DNA of 64,000 nucleotides from Epibacterium ulvae (GCF_018678075.1 NZ_JAHHIR010000005.1:124001-188000); one strand, 5' to 3'. Numbered from the stretch's first letter, positions 56,180 through 64,000 are shown. Notes: generated by a model not told the origin, from the letters alone. Numbers and translations: made by a program.

Positions 56180-56404
56180 GGGTGGGCTCCTCTGGTGCGG
56201 TGGGGCAAGGGATCAAAGCGTGGGGACAAGAATGCGGCATGGGTCCTAACAAGGTCGTTCCGAGCCGTGCGCCGAAGCCGCAACACTTGGTTAACCACGG
56301 AGTGCAAGACATTGTTTAAAAAGAAAACGGCCCGCAGATGCGGACCGTTTCAAGTGTTGCATTGGCCGGATTTTGACCGATTATTTGCCCGTCCATTTGA
56401 CCAT
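56180..56404. other. terL-portal gap with hairpins inside the GTA cluster
   Basis: This 225-base gap interrupts an otherwise tightly packed gene string. It holds a terminator-like hairpin (56325-56350), an outer 9-bp inverted repeat (CAACACTTG at 56281-56289 and its complement at 56351-56359) and a GGTTAACC palindrome. No ORF with coding character is present. Confidence 0.6.
56315..56350 (-). terminator. terminator-like hairpin between terL and portal
   Basis: On the minus strand an 11-bp stem (AAACGGTCCGC against GCGGGCCGTTT, one mismatch) with a 4-base loop is followed by TCTTTTT. It lies downstream of terL and upstream of the portal gene, so it could attenuate transcription inside the cluster. 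Confidence 0.7.
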
Positions 56405-57769
56405 CTAGAGGCTGCGCGCACGGGGCATGGCAAAGTTCTGCGCGGGGTCAATCATCAGCTCTGTCAGCGCCCAGACCAGCGCATCGAGCCGGTCTGGTGA
56501 TCCCTGCCCCTGATAGCCCTGCGGCGTCATCTGGCACATCTGATCCTCCAACGCTTGTAACCCTGGCAGATGGCGGATTTTACCCTGTTCATAAAGCGCG
56601 GCCACCGGTTCGGCGCGGGCGGATTTGCCCTTGCGGGCGTGGCGCGGTTTGAAGGGCACCAGCGCGTCCACCTGCCGCAAGACGGTTTCCACCAATGCGC
56701 CGCCCTGGTTGACCTCAGCCACGATCCGGTCGGCGTTGTGAACCTCGGCTGCGCGCACCGCCGCTGTGGCCCATTCCAGCGGGCTGGCGCCGGTTACAGT
56801 ATGATCCGCCAGCACATAGCCGCGCCAGTCTTTGGGTCCCCCATCCGTCACGGCCCCCACCACAAGGATGCCGCAAGCGTCAGAGTTTTCATGATGCGAC
56901 ACGGCGGGGTCCACCGCCACCACCACCCGGTTGAGGGGGGGCGCGCGTTTCACCTGTGCCGCGATCAGCTGCGCACTGCGCCAGAGCGCGCCGTCGGCTT
57001 CGCCCAGAAGTGCGCCCTCCAGCTCCTGTTGACCCAGACGGGTGCCGCCATAGCGATCTTCGACCTCGGTCAGGAAAGACGGTGCCAGATTGGCTGCATT
57101 GGCTGAGGTGGGCGCGCTGGTCTGCACGGTTGAGGGGCTGGTGATCAACTGGCGCAGCACCTCAACATTGCGCGGTGTGGTGGTCACACAGACCTGCGGC
57201 TGGTCGCCAAGGCGCAGGGCGAATTGCAGCATGTCCCAGCTGTCTTCGCCTTTTTTCCACTTGGCCAGCTCATCCGCCCAGGCGACATCAAATTGCGGAC
57301 CCCGCAGAGCTTCGGGGTCATGGGCGGAAAACGCCTGTGCCTCGGCTCCGTTTGGCCAGATCAGCCGCCGTTCGCTGGCCTTCCAGACCGGGCGACGATC
57401 CGGGGGCGAACAGGCGACAATGCCGCTGTCGCCTCGGATCATCACATCGCGCACCTGATCATAGGTCTCCCCCACCAGGGCCACCCGGCAGGCGCGCCCT
57501 GCCGAAAGCGCCGTGGCCCCTTCGACCTGGGCGCGCACCCATTCGGCGCCGGCGCGGGTTTTGCCGGCCCCGCGCCCGCCCAGGATCACCCAGGCGCGCC
57601 AGTCGCCCGGCGGTGGCAGTTGGTGATCCATCGCCCAAAAGGAGAACTCATACGGCAGGGCCGCATATGTGGGTTCTGAGAGGTCATTCAGGAACGCCGC
57701 CGCCCGGCTGGGTGGCGCGCAGGCGAGCCAATCTGCTGTTGATCTCGACGCGCACCGCCTCGAAATCAT
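56405..57769 (-). CDS. terL: gene transfer agent large terminase (orfg2-like)
   Basis: The packaging motor. ATPase: Walker A GGRGAGKTRAGAEW (about residue 65) and Walker B with PQFDVAWADELAKW near residue 165. Nuclease: VVAVDPAVSHHENSDACGI, then further acidic residues to the C-terminus. The start is uncertain: ATG 57769 (454 residues) overlaps TerS by 86 bases; homology begins around ADWLACAPPSRAAAFL, so a non-ATG start closer in is possible. GTA terminases package random host DNA. Confidence 0.94.
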   Translation of the reverse strand: MISRRCASRSTADWLACAPPSRAAAFLNDLSEPTYAALPYEFSFWAMDHQLPPPGDWRAWVILGGRGAGKTRAGAEWVRAQVEGATALSAGRACRVALVGETYDQVRDVMIRGDSGIVACSPPDRRPVWKASERRLIWPNGAEAQAFSAHDPEALRGPQFDVAWADELAKWKKGEDSWDMLQFALRLGDQPQVCVTTTPRNVEVLRQLITSPSTVQTSAPTSANAANLAPSFLTEVEDRYGGTRLGQQELEGALLGEADGALWRSAQLIAAQVKRAPPLNRVVVAVDPAVSHHENSDACGILVVGAVTDGGPKDWRGYVLADHTVTGASPLEWATAAVRAAEVHNADRIVAEVNQGGALVETVLRQVDALVPFKPRHARKGKSARAEPVAALYEQGKIRHLPGLQALEDQMCQMTPQGYQGQGSPDRLDALVWALTELMIDPAQNFAMPRARSL

Positions 57770-58031
57770 AGGCGGGCGTTTGGGTGGATGCATCGGTGAT
57801 GAGGGCGCTTTGGTCGACAAGGGTTTTCTCCACCTTTTGGCAATCACGGATCAGGGTTTCGAGCTTGTTGATCTGGGGTTTGACACCACCTGTGTCAGGG
57901 TTGATCGCATCTTCAGCGCGCAGTTGTTCGCGCAGGGCTTCGGCCTCGTTGCGCAGGGTGAGGATGGAATCGTGAAGCGAGCGCAAAAGATCGGCGGTTT
58001 TGCCGATCAGCGTTTCAGGAGGATGTTTCAT
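57684..58031 (-). CDS. terS: gene transfer agent small terminase (orfg1-like, 115 aa)
   Basis: Occupies the first position of the cluster. From ATG 58031 the protein is mostly helical with coiled-coil heptads (LIGKTADLLRSLHDSILTLR, NEAEALREQLRAED, INKLETLIRDCQKVEKTLVD), like RcGTA orfg1, which acts as the small terminase. The longer frame to 58121 adds residues of no conservation. The end is Gly-rich and overlaps the terL frame. Confidence 0.82.
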   Translation of the reverse strand: MKHPPETLIGKTADLLRSLHDSILTLRNEAEALREQLRAEDAINPDTGGVKPQINKLETLIRDCQKVEKTLVDQSALITDASTQTPAYDFEAVRVEINSRLARLRATQPGGGVPE

Positions 58032-58390
58032 GAGGAGATCAGGGTCCGGTTCAAGCGCCTGTTTAGCGCTGCAATGGCCCGTCCTGCCGCACCAATGTGG
58101 AGCAGACAGCTGCAAGACCACCCTACCCTAGAAATCGACAAAAGTCAATATTTTCAGACATATGGCGCGCGTCTCGGTTTAAAACCCCTAAAGGCAGCGC
58201 GCGGTGGTTGCGCAACACCCCGCACCGCGCTGTCAGGTTTTTCAGCAATCTTACAGGCGGCGGTGTCACGATCCCGTGTCACAGGCGTGCTCCACCTGAA
58301 CATTTGTAAGCGATCCGCTTATCTGGAGACGATGCAGACACGTCTCCCCGTGCTGCGCGTCTTAACCTTAGTCATTGAACAAGGCCCGTT
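58032..58390. other. divergent control region of the GTA cluster and the DoxX-like gene
   Basis: About 360 bases between TerS (minus) and the DoxX-like gene (plus). It should contain the main GTA promoter. An AT-rich stretch lies at 58130-58165. TTAACC near 58361 is a possible CtrA half site. Nothing else is recognisable. Confidence 0.45.
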
Positions 58391-58834
58391 ATGGAAAAAT
58401 CCAAACTTGCACTCGCGCTGTTGATCATGCGCCTTAGCGCTGCTGCGTTTATGATCGCCTGGACCAGCCTGAAATTCCGTGTTCCGCAGTCCTTTGAAAA
58501 CATCTTTCACAAATTCTACGGGCTGCATTTTGTCACCCAGGATCTGGCCTGGATCGTGGGCGGCATTCAGATGTTGATCGTGCTGGCTTTTGCCATCGGT
58601 ATCCTGCGCACCTACACCTATGGAGCGGTTTTGTTGATGCATGGCGTGGGCACGCTGTCGTCGATCCCCAATCTGATCGATTACACCACCTATCCCAACC
58701 AGCTGATGTGGGCGGCAGTGCCGACGCTGGGTTCCATGGTGGCGCTGTTCTTGTTGCGTGCGGACGACCAATTCTCGGTCGATGGGATGCGGATGAAATC
58801 TGCGCCCGCGGTCGAGGCAACTCCGGGCGAGTAA
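58391..58834 (+). CDS. DoxX-like membrane protein (147 aa)
   Basis: Four predicted membrane helices (about residues 6-26, 50-72, 76-96 and 105-124). The spacing and conserved region (FIAWTSLKFRVP-like start, IGILRTYTYGAVLLMHG) resemble DoxX-family integral membrane proteins. The C-terminus is a short cytoplasmic tail. Role unknown. It stands apart from the transport operon by a terminator. Confidence 0.75.
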   Translation: MEKSKLALALLIMRLSAAAFMIAWTSLKFRVPQSFENIFHKFYGLHFVTQDLAWIVGGIQMLIVLAFAIGILRTYTYGAVLLMHGVGTLSSIPNLIDYTTYPNQLMWAAVPTLGSMVALFLLRADDQFSVDGMRMKSAPAVEATPGE

Positions 58835-58865
58835 TTCCACAGCCCAATTCGCCGCGTTTGAAATT

Positions 58866-58900
58866 GACCTGTCAGGTGATCCGCCTGGCAGGTCTTTTTT
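58866..58900 (+). terminator. rho-independent terminator after the DoxX-like gene
   Basis: GACCTGTCAGG / CCTGGCAGGTC stem with one mismatch, 7-base loop, six T. It separates this gene from phnD. Confidence 0.9.
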
Positions 58901-59012
58901 ATGCCCGCGCGCAGTCGGAGGGGGCGGCTTTCACAAAAGATTAAAGATCAGGTCACGCATCCGTCACGAAGGACTGAAATTCATTCGTATGAATTTCACC
59001 TGGAGAGAACCG

Positions 59013-59882
59013 ATGAAACTGAAATCACTTGTACTGGGCCTCGGCCTTGCAGCGGCATCTGCGTTTGGCGCAGCGGCTGAGACTTGGAAACTGGCCGTCA
59101 CCGACGTTGAAGGCCTGGAGCGTTTGCAGCTGGAATGGGGCCCTTTCAAAGAGGCGCTGGAAACTGCAACCGGCGACACCTTTGAATTCTATGCTGTAAA
59201 CTCCCGCACCGCCGCCGCCGAGGCGCTGCGCGCTGAGACGGTTGATTTCGTGGTATCCGGTCCTGCGGAATATGTGGTCATCAACAAGCTGACCAAAGCC
59301 ACACCGCTGATCGGTCTGGGTCGCCCTGACTATCACTGTGCCATCGTTGTACGTGCTGACAGCGGCATCAACGTGCCGGCGGATCTGAAGGGCAAGAAAG
59401 TGGCCTTTGGTGACATCGGTTCGACCTCCAACATGCTGTGCCCGATGCAGGCGCTGGCTGATCACGGTGTTGATCCGGTCAACGACATCGACAAGACCCA
59501 CACCAGCCGCAACATCGCCCACGAAGCGTTGAAGAACGGCGACATCGACGCGCTGGGCTCCAACGCAGGCAGCTGGTTGCGTGTACGCAACAAAGAGACC
59601 GACCTGCCCTATGGTTTCTTCAAGATCATCACCCGTTCCGGTGATCTGCCCAACGACATGATCATGGTTGGCGCGCATGTTCCAACGGATGCAGCCGAAG
59701 GTCTTAAAACCGCGATCCTTGAGAACAAAGAGACCATCATTGCCGGGATCCTCGCCCATGAGGAAAACGACAAATACACCGGCATGGATCTGGTTGCGAT
59801 CGAAGACAGCGCCTATAACTACGTGCGCTCCATGTACACCACAGCGGGCTTCCCGCAATTTGACGACTTCATCGGTGACTGA
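59013..59882 (+). CDS. phnD: phosphonate-type ABC transporter substrate-binding protein
   Basis: A periplasmic binding protein of the PhnD/PtxB family (phosphonate, phosphite or related P-oxyanion). I start at ATG 59013 with GGAGAG upstream; the signal peptide ends near AAA-ETW (about residue 23). Family segments: FVVSGPAEYVVINKLTKATP, KKVAFGDIGSTSNMLCP (the binding-site loop with Ser/Thr residues), DKTHTSRNIAHEALKNGDID. A conserved Tyr/His in PDYHCAIVVRAD precedes the crossover. First gene of a tightly packed unit that continues to at least 64.0 kb. Confidence 0.92.
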   Translation: MKLKSLVLGLGLAAASAFGAAAETWKLAVTDVEGLERLQLEWGPFKEALETATGDTFEFYAVNSRTAAAEALRAETVDFVVSGPAEYVVINKLTKATPLIGLGRPDYHCAIVVRADSGINVPADLKGKKVAFGDIGSTSNMLCPMQALADHGVDPVNDIDKTHTSRNIAHEALKNGDIDALGSNAGSWLRVRNKETDLPYGFFKIITRSGDLPNDMIMVGAHVPTDAAEGLKTAILENKETIIAGILAHEENDKYTGMDLVAIEDSAYNYVRSMYTTAGFPQFDDFIGD

Positions 59883-60747
59883 TCCGGTGAACGAGATCCT
59901 GGCACCCTCTCGGGTGTCAGACCGAGCCGGGGCGCAGCGCGTCCCGGTTTCGGGTGATGTGCAGGCGGGTTCTGCTGCCGCGCCGGTTGTATTGCAAGAC
60001 GCAATGCCGCGTCATGACGTGAGCGTTCAGGGGTTGACCAAAAACTTTGGCCAGACGCCGATTTTTGCCGACGTCAGCTTTCGCCTGCTGCGCGGAGAGG
60101 CCGTGGCGCTGGTGGGCGCCAATGGCACCGGAAAATCCACGCTGCTGCGCTGCCTGCTGGGGTTGATCCCGGCAAGTTCCGGCACGGTTGAGGTTCTGGG
60201 ACGTCGCATCACCGACGCGCGCTCTGCTGATCTAAGGGTCTTGCGCTGTCGCACCGGGCTGGTGTCGCAAAAGCACAATCTGGTGCCGCGCCTGTCGGTT
60301 CTGTCCAATGTCCTTCATGGGCTGTTGGGATCGCACAGCGGTCCGCGCTATTGGTCGCAAAGCTTTGCACCGTTGCCTGCGCGACGTGCCGCGATAGACG
60401 CGCTTGAGCAAGTGGGGCTGGCAAATCTGGCGTCGCGACGTGCCGACCGCTTGTCCGGTGGACAGTCCCAACGGGTCGCTATTGCCCGCGCGCTGGTGGC
60501 CAAGCCGCAGTTGCTGATTGCCGACGAACCCTGCGCCTCCCTTGACCCAGCTGCGGGTGAAGAGGTGATGGCGCTGTTCTTCAAACTTGTGCGCGAAAAT
60601 GGCGTCACCGTTGTCTTTACCTCCCACCATGTGGATCACGCGCTGGATTACGGCGACCGGGTGATTGGTCTGGCCGGGGGCAAGCTGGCGCTGGATGCTA
60701 CTGCCGCCTCCCTCACCGCATCTGACCTGAGAGGGCTTTATGACTGA
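59875..60747 (+). CDS. phnC: phosphonate-type ABC transporter ATP-binding protein
   Basis: ATPase of the PhnCDE importer. Walker A GANGTGKST, signature LSGGQSQRVAIARAL, Walker B LLIADEPCASLDP, H-loop TSHHVDHAL. The start is uncertain. GTG 59875 overlaps the phnD stop and gives 290 residues with a 43-residue leader; ATG 60004 gives 247 residues and opens directly at the conserved MPRHDVSVQGLTKNF. The longer frame from 59668 lies over phnD and is rejected. It overlaps phnE by 8 bases. Confidence 0.92.
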   Translation: MTDPVNEILAPSRVSDRAGAQRVPVSGDVQAGSAAAPVVLQDAMPRHDVSVQGLTKNFGQTPIFADVSFRLLRGEAVALVGANGTGKSTLLRCLLGLIPASSGTVEVLGRRITDARSADLRVLRCRTGLVSQKHNLVPRLSVLSNVLHGLLGSHSGPRYWSQSFAPLPARRAAIDALEQVGLANLASRRADRLSGGQSQRVAIARALVAKPQLLIADEPCASLDPAAGEEVMALFFKLVRENGVTVVFTSHHVDHALDYGDRVIGLAGGKLALDATAASLTASDLRGLYD

Positions 60748-61546
60748 CCATTCCCTTCCCCGCCGTCTGGAACGTCCTTCGGCGCTGGCCTTCCTGGGCT
60801 ATGTTGTGGCCATTGTCATTGTGATCTGGGCCTTTCAGGGTGCCGGGTTTTCGCTGGACAAAGTGCTGACCTCACCACCGCGTTTTGCTGATTTCATGTC
60901 GCGCGCCTTTCCGCCCAATCTGGAATCGGAGGTCATGGCGCGTCTGGGCCGCAAGATGGTTGAAACCTTGCAAATCGCCTTTGCTGGGGCCGTGCTGGGG
61001 GTGATCCTGTCGCTGCCCGTCGCGCTGCTGGCCGCACGCGGATTGATTGCCGGTCCGTGGATCAATGGGATCGTGCGCAATATCCTGGGCTTTATCCGCG
61101 CGGTGCCAGACATCGCCTGGGCGCTGGTCTTTGTTGTTGCTGTGGGTCTTGGCCCCTTTGCCGGCACGCTTGCCATTATGATCGACACCATTGGGTTTTG
61201 TGGCCGCTTCTTTGCCGATGATATGGAAGCCGTCGACAAGGGCCCGTCCGAGGCGCTGACCGCCACCGGTGCACGCCGCCTGGATATCACTGCCTGTGCG
61301 ACTTTGCCTGCGGCCGCGCCTGCCTTTGTCTCTACCGCGCTCTATGCGCTGGAGAAAGCGGTGCGTTCTTCCACCATTCTGGGCCTTGTCGGCGCAGGAG
61401 GGATCGGGATCGAGCTGAAGGTCGGCTTTGATCTGTTTGACTATCCCACTGCGATGACTGTGATCTTGATGATTGCCGTGGTTGTCATCGCGATCGAAGC
61501 GCTCAGCACCTGGGCGCGCAAAACCATTATCGGAGAGCAGCGATGA
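60740..61546 (+). CDS. phnE: phosphonate-type ABC transporter permease
   Basis: Inner-membrane permease of the importer, 268 residues with about six membrane helices. The EAA-type cytoplasmic loop is visible as EALTATGARRLDITACATLP near residue 173. The PhnE-like segments VETLQIAFAGAVLGVILSLP and FIRAVPDIAWALVFVVAVGL are present. It overlaps phnC by 8 bases and the methyltransferase by 4 (ATGA). Confidence 0.94.
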   Translation: MTDHSLPRRLERPSALAFLGYVVAIVIVIWAFQGAGFSLDKVLTSPPRFADFMSRAFPPNLESEVMARLGRKMVETLQIAFAGAVLGVILSLPVALLAARGLIAGPWINGIVRNILGFIRAVPDIAWALVFVVAVGLGPFAGTLAIMIDTIGFCGRFFADDMEAVDKGPSEALTATGARRLDITACATLPAAAPAFVSTALYALEKAVRSSTILGLVGAGGIGIELKVGFDLFDYPTAMTVILMIAVVVIAIEALSTWARKTIIGEQR

Positions 61547-62187
61547 AGACCGATACCGCCGATCAGCATTGGAACGCGCAATGGTCCAAACCTCAGGTCG
61601 AGGAAAAATGGCTGACCCCGGAAGAGGATGTAAAACGCTGGGCCGCAACCCTCACCCAAGGCGCGCGCATTCTGGATCTTGGCGCCGGTGTTGGCCGCCA
61701 CGCGCTGTGGTTGGCGGATCAGGGATTTGACGTGGTGGCGCTGGACGCCGCTCCCGATGGTCTGGCCGAGATTGACCGCGCGGGCGGTGTCACCACCCAA
61801 TTGGGCCGTATGGATGCACTGCCGTTTGCGGATGGCAGTTTTGACCATGTCCTCAGCTGGAATGTGATCTACCACGGGGACGAAGATATCCTGTTGCGCA
61901 CCATTGGCGAAATCCGCCGGGTGCTGCGGTCGGGCGGCAGTTATTTGGGCACCATGCTGTCCAAACGACGCCTGCCCCATGAATTGGCCAAAGCCGAGGG
62001 GCGCGAGATCAGTCTCAACACGTGGGTGTTTGACAGCGCGACCTCTGACAAGAAACATCCACATTACTACTGTAGTGCAGCGGAGCTGCTATCGCTGTTT
62101 TCGGGATTTGAAGTGCAGGCACTGGACGACCGGCAGCATGAAAAACCCGGATCCTACCACTGGCATCTTTTGATGGAGCGTCTTTGA
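61543..62187 (+). CDS. class I SAM-dependent methyltransferase (214 aa)
   Basis: Rossmann methyltransferase with motif I ILDLGAGVGRHALWLA (about residue 45), an acidic residue after the second strand (VVALDAAPDG) and motif post-II ALPFADGSFDHVLSWNVIYH. It resembles methyltransferases of small molecules such as the TehB/UbiE-like group. Its start (ATGA) overlaps phnE and its stop overlaps phnM, so it is translated with the importer. A methyltransferase is not part of the known C-P lyase pathway. The substrate is unknown; it may modify the imported compound or its product. Confidence 0.88.
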   Translation: MKTDTADQHWNAQWSKPQVEEKWLTPEEDVKRWAATLTQGARILDLGAGVGRHALWLADQGFDVVALDAAPDGLAEIDRAGGVTTQLGRMDALPFADGSFDHVLSWNVIYHGDEDILLRTIGEIRRVLRSGGSYLGTMLSKRRLPHELAKAEGREISLNTWVFDSATSDKKHPHYYCSAAELLSLFSGFEVQALDDRQHEKPGSYHWHLLMERL

Positions 62188-63401
62188 CCATGAACACCAC
62201 AACCTTTACAGGCGCAACCGTTTACCTGCCGGACCAAAGTGTTGAAACCACAGTAACCGTGGCCGATGGCACCATTGTTGAGATCGGCGGCCCGGTTCAG
62301 GGAACTGAGGTCGCAGCCACGGGCTGCATTCTGGCCCCGGCCCTTTTGGATGTGCACGGAGATGCGTTTGAGCGCCAGTTGATGCCGCGCCCAGGCGTGT
62401 TTTTCCCGACCGAGGCTGCGGTGATTGACACCGATCGGCAATTGGCGGCAAACGGCATCGCCACCGCCTATCACGCCATCACGCTGGGCTGGGAGCCGGG
62501 TTTGCGAGATGTGGCGCGCGGACGCAACCTTATGGAAACCATGCTCAATCTAGCCCCGCGCCTGACGGTGGAAAACCGAGTGCAGCTGAGATGGGAGACC
62601 TTTGCCTTTGAGGCCTTGGACACCATTGAATGGGCGCTGGGCAGCGATCTGCACCCGTCGGTGGCGTTCAACGATCACACCTCGATGACCATGCGGGCCT
62701 ATGATGTGGCCATTCAGGATCGCGCCTTTGAACTGGGTCCGGATTTCTCCATCGCGGCGCTCGATGATGCGCGGATGAAACAGCGCACCGCCTCAAAAGC
62801 CACCCGCGCGGGCCTGTCGCAAGAAGACTACATCGCGCTGTTGGGCAAGGTCTGGGAGCGCCGAGACGAGGTACCTGCGATGATCGGCAAAGTGGCCGAT
62901 CTGGGCCGCGCGGCCGGAGCTGCAATGCTGAGCCATGATGACACCCGCGCCGAGACCCGCGCCTTTTTCCGCGAACTGGGGGCCGGTGTGTCGGAATTCC
63001 CGATGGTTCTGGAAGCGGCCGAAGCCGCGCGCGCTGCCGGGGATCTGATCGTCTTTGGCGCGCCAAATGCTGCGCGCGGCGGCAGCCATATCGGATCGCT
63101 TGCCGCCGGTGACATGGTTGAGGCGGGCCTGTGTGATGCGCTGGCCTCTGACTATTTCTACCCGGCGATGCTGGCGGCGGTGGCGCGACTGGACGCGGAA
63201 CAGCGCGCCGATCGTCTGGCGATCTGGTCACTGGTCTCATCTGGTCCGGCGCGCGCCATGGGCCTGACAGACCGGGGTGAGATTGCCGTCGGCAAACGCG
63301 GTGATCTGGTGCTGGTGGATTGGCCCGAAGGCCACGCCCCCGCCATCCAAGGCACCTGGGTCGCCGGGCGCTGCGCCTATCGCGGCCTACCCCGTGGTTG
63401 A
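62184..63401 (+). CDS. phnM: PhnM-type amidohydrolase (alpha-D-ribose 1-methylphosphonate 5-triphosphate diphosphatase family)
   Basis: In the C-P lyase pathway PhnM removes pyrophosphate from ribose 1-methylphosphonate 5-triphosphate. This 405-residue protein has the amidohydrolase fold with PhnM-like motifs: LLDVHGDAFERQLMPRPG near the N-terminus (E. coli PhnM has LHTDNLDK at this place), LSHDDT, GAPNAARGGSHIGSLAAGDM and SDYFYPAMLAA, with C-terminal RGEIAVGKRGDLVLVDW. Metal ligands look preserved. It overlaps the methyltransferase by 4 bases. No phnGHIJKL genes are visible, so the physiological substrate may differ. Confidence 0.88.
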   Translation: MTMNTTTFTGATVYLPDQSVETTVTVADGTIVEIGGPVQGTEVAATGCILAPALLDVHGDAFERQLMPRPGVFFPTEAAVIDTDRQLAANGIATAYHAITLGWEPGLRDVARGRNLMETMLNLAPRLTVENRVQLRWETFAFEALDTIEWALGSDLHPSVAFNDHTSMTMRAYDVAIQDRAFELGPDFSIAALDDARMKQRTASKATRAGLSQEDYIALLGKVWERRDEVPAMIGKVADLGRAAGAAMLSHDDTRAETRAFFRELGAGVSEFPMVLEAAEAARAAGDLIVFGAPNAARGGSHIGSLAAGDMVEAGLCDALASDYFYPAMLAAVARLDAEQRADRLAIWSLVSSGPARAMGLTDRGEIAVGKRGDLVLVDWPEGHAPAIQGTWVAGRCAYRGLPRG

Positions 63402-63430
63402 TTGATACATTTGAAACCAAGGACTTTTCT

Positions 63431-64000
63431 ATGACCCCGCTCAAAATTGGTGCCTGTCTCAAGGCGTGCGAAATCTCCCTGCATCGCAACTGGTTGTTTG
63501 ATGCAGACCGCGACATTGAATTGCAGGACTTTATGACCTTTGCGGCGCTGACCGATGAACGCGATGCCCGCATCGTCGCCGCCAAAGATGCCCTGCAAGG
63601 CCATCAGGGGCGCATCGGTATTCACGGCCCCTATGAGGGTCTGGATTTCGACAACAAAGACGCGGAGCTGCGCCCCCTGATCACCAAACGCATGCTGCTG
63701 GCGCTAGAGGCGGCTGCGGCGATTGGTGCGCGCCAAATGGTGCTGCATTCGCCCTATCGCAGATGGTATCAAAACAACATTCTCGCCCAGCCCGATTACG
63801 CAGAAAACAAACTGGGCCGCATTCATCAGGTGCTGGGCCCCGTGGTCAAACAGGCCGAGGTCGAAGGCATCACGCTGGTGATCGAGAACATCGAAGATGT
63901 GGAGCCCGCAACCCGTCGGCGTATGGTCGAAAGCTTTGCCTCCTCTGCGATTGCCCTGTCGATTGACACCGGCCACGCCCATCTGGCCCGCCGTATGTCG
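63431..64000 (+). CDS. sugar phosphate isomerase/epimerase-like TIM barrel, partial at window end
   Basis: ATG 63431 opens a frame that runs off the window (190 residues seen). It is of the AP-endonuclease-2/xylose-isomerase-like TIM barrel family: GIHGPYEGLDF near residue 64, MVLHSPY, LVIENIEDVEP with the metal Glu, and SIDTGHAH with the metal Asp/His near the edge. Such enzymes isomerise or epimerise sugars or act on related substrates. It follows phnM by 29 bases, so it probably belongs to the same transcript and pathway. Confidence 0.85.
   Translation, partial: MTPLKIGACLKACEISLHRNWLFDADRDIELQDFMTFAALTDERDARIVAAKDALQGHQGRIGIHGPYEGLDFDNKDAELRPLITKRMLLALEAAAAIGARQMVLHSPYRRWYQNNILAQPDYAENKLGRIHQVLGPVVKQAEVEGITLVIENIEDVEPATRRRMVESFASSAIALSIDTGHAHLARRMS

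Noticed and set aside
43339-58031. The tail/head gene cluster as an integrated prophage
   Set aside because: There is no integrase, lysogeny or replication module and no attachment sites, and the gene order is that of Rhodobacteraceae gene transfer agents.
59668-59874. N-terminal extension of the phnC frame over phnD
   Set aside because: The bases are fully used by phnD in another frame and the translation there is not ABC-like; phnC homology begins near 60004.
1-64000. tRNA, rRNA and known riboswitches
   Set aside because: I looked through the larger intergenic regions by eye and found no cloverleaf, rRNA or recognisable riboswitch core; small structured RNAs could still be missed without covariance searches.

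Overview
The window looks like a chromosomal segment of a marine alphaproteobacterium of the family Rhodobacteraceae (Roseobacter group). The evidence is the gene content (a complete Rhodobacter capsulatus-type gene transfer agent cluster, a lipoyl-E1beta pyruvate dehydrogenase operon, a DivIC/FtsB-like protein, bactofilin with an M23 peptidase, VPLPA-CTERM surface proteins), the GC-rich codon use, and an alphaproteobacterial SOS box (GAAC-N7-GAAC) in front of uvrA. No rRNA, tRNA or CRISPR array was found.

Layout. 0.2-16.8 kb is mostly housekeeping: a small secreted protein, uvrA, two MFS transporters, a secreted VWA protein, the E3 gene lpd, a DUF924 protein, queA, an HxlR regulator divergent from a VOC protein and a membrane protein, a very large AsmA-like protein and a Bcp peroxiredoxin. 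17.2-20.1 kb holds a DUF455 ferritin-like protein and an overlapping M23 peptidase/bactofilin pair. 20.1-29.3 kb is accessory: an RTX beta-roll protein, xylB, an intact VPLPA-CTERM surface protein, and a second VPLPA-CTERM gene split by a decayed IS91-type element that carries a tyrosine recombinase. 29.4-31.8 kb has two cyclophilins and pgk. 32.3-34.7 kb is a broken ammonium transporter-chemoreceptor fusion. 34.8-36.2 kb has an arylamine N-acetyltransferase with a 14-bp tandem repeat between its catalytic His and Asp, and the divIC-like gene. 36.6-40.4 kb is pdhA-pdhB-(small ORF)-pdhC. 40.7-43.3 kb has a chemoreceptor and cysE. 43.3-58.0 kb is the gene transfer agent structural cluster on the minus strand, from TerS to the large tail-tip protein and a DUF7742-like gene. 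58.4-64.0 kb is a DoxX-like protein followed by a tightly overlapping unit: phosphonate-type ABC importer, SAM methyltransferase, PhnM-type amidohydrolase and a TIM-barrel isomerase-like gene cut by the window edge.

How the genes connect. lpd (E3) lies about 29 kb from pdhABC (E1/E2), but both are preceded by the same 18-bp palindrome TAGTTTA-N4-TAAACTA just upstream of the ribosome binding site, which suggests a shared regulator. The gene transfer agent genes overlap or nearly touch. The exceptions are a 225-bp terL-portal gap that holds a terminator-like hairpin, and two gaps with TTAA-N7-TTAA motifs.

The best candidate for an undescribed system is the phnDCE-methyltransferase-phnM-TIM-barrel unit, which has no C-P lyase gene in view. 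Other notable items are the decayed Amt-MCP fusion, the repeat-expanded acetyltransferase and a 52-residue secreted peptide gene between pdhB and pdhC. All functions are inferred from sequence motifs and family knowledge; no database search was run.
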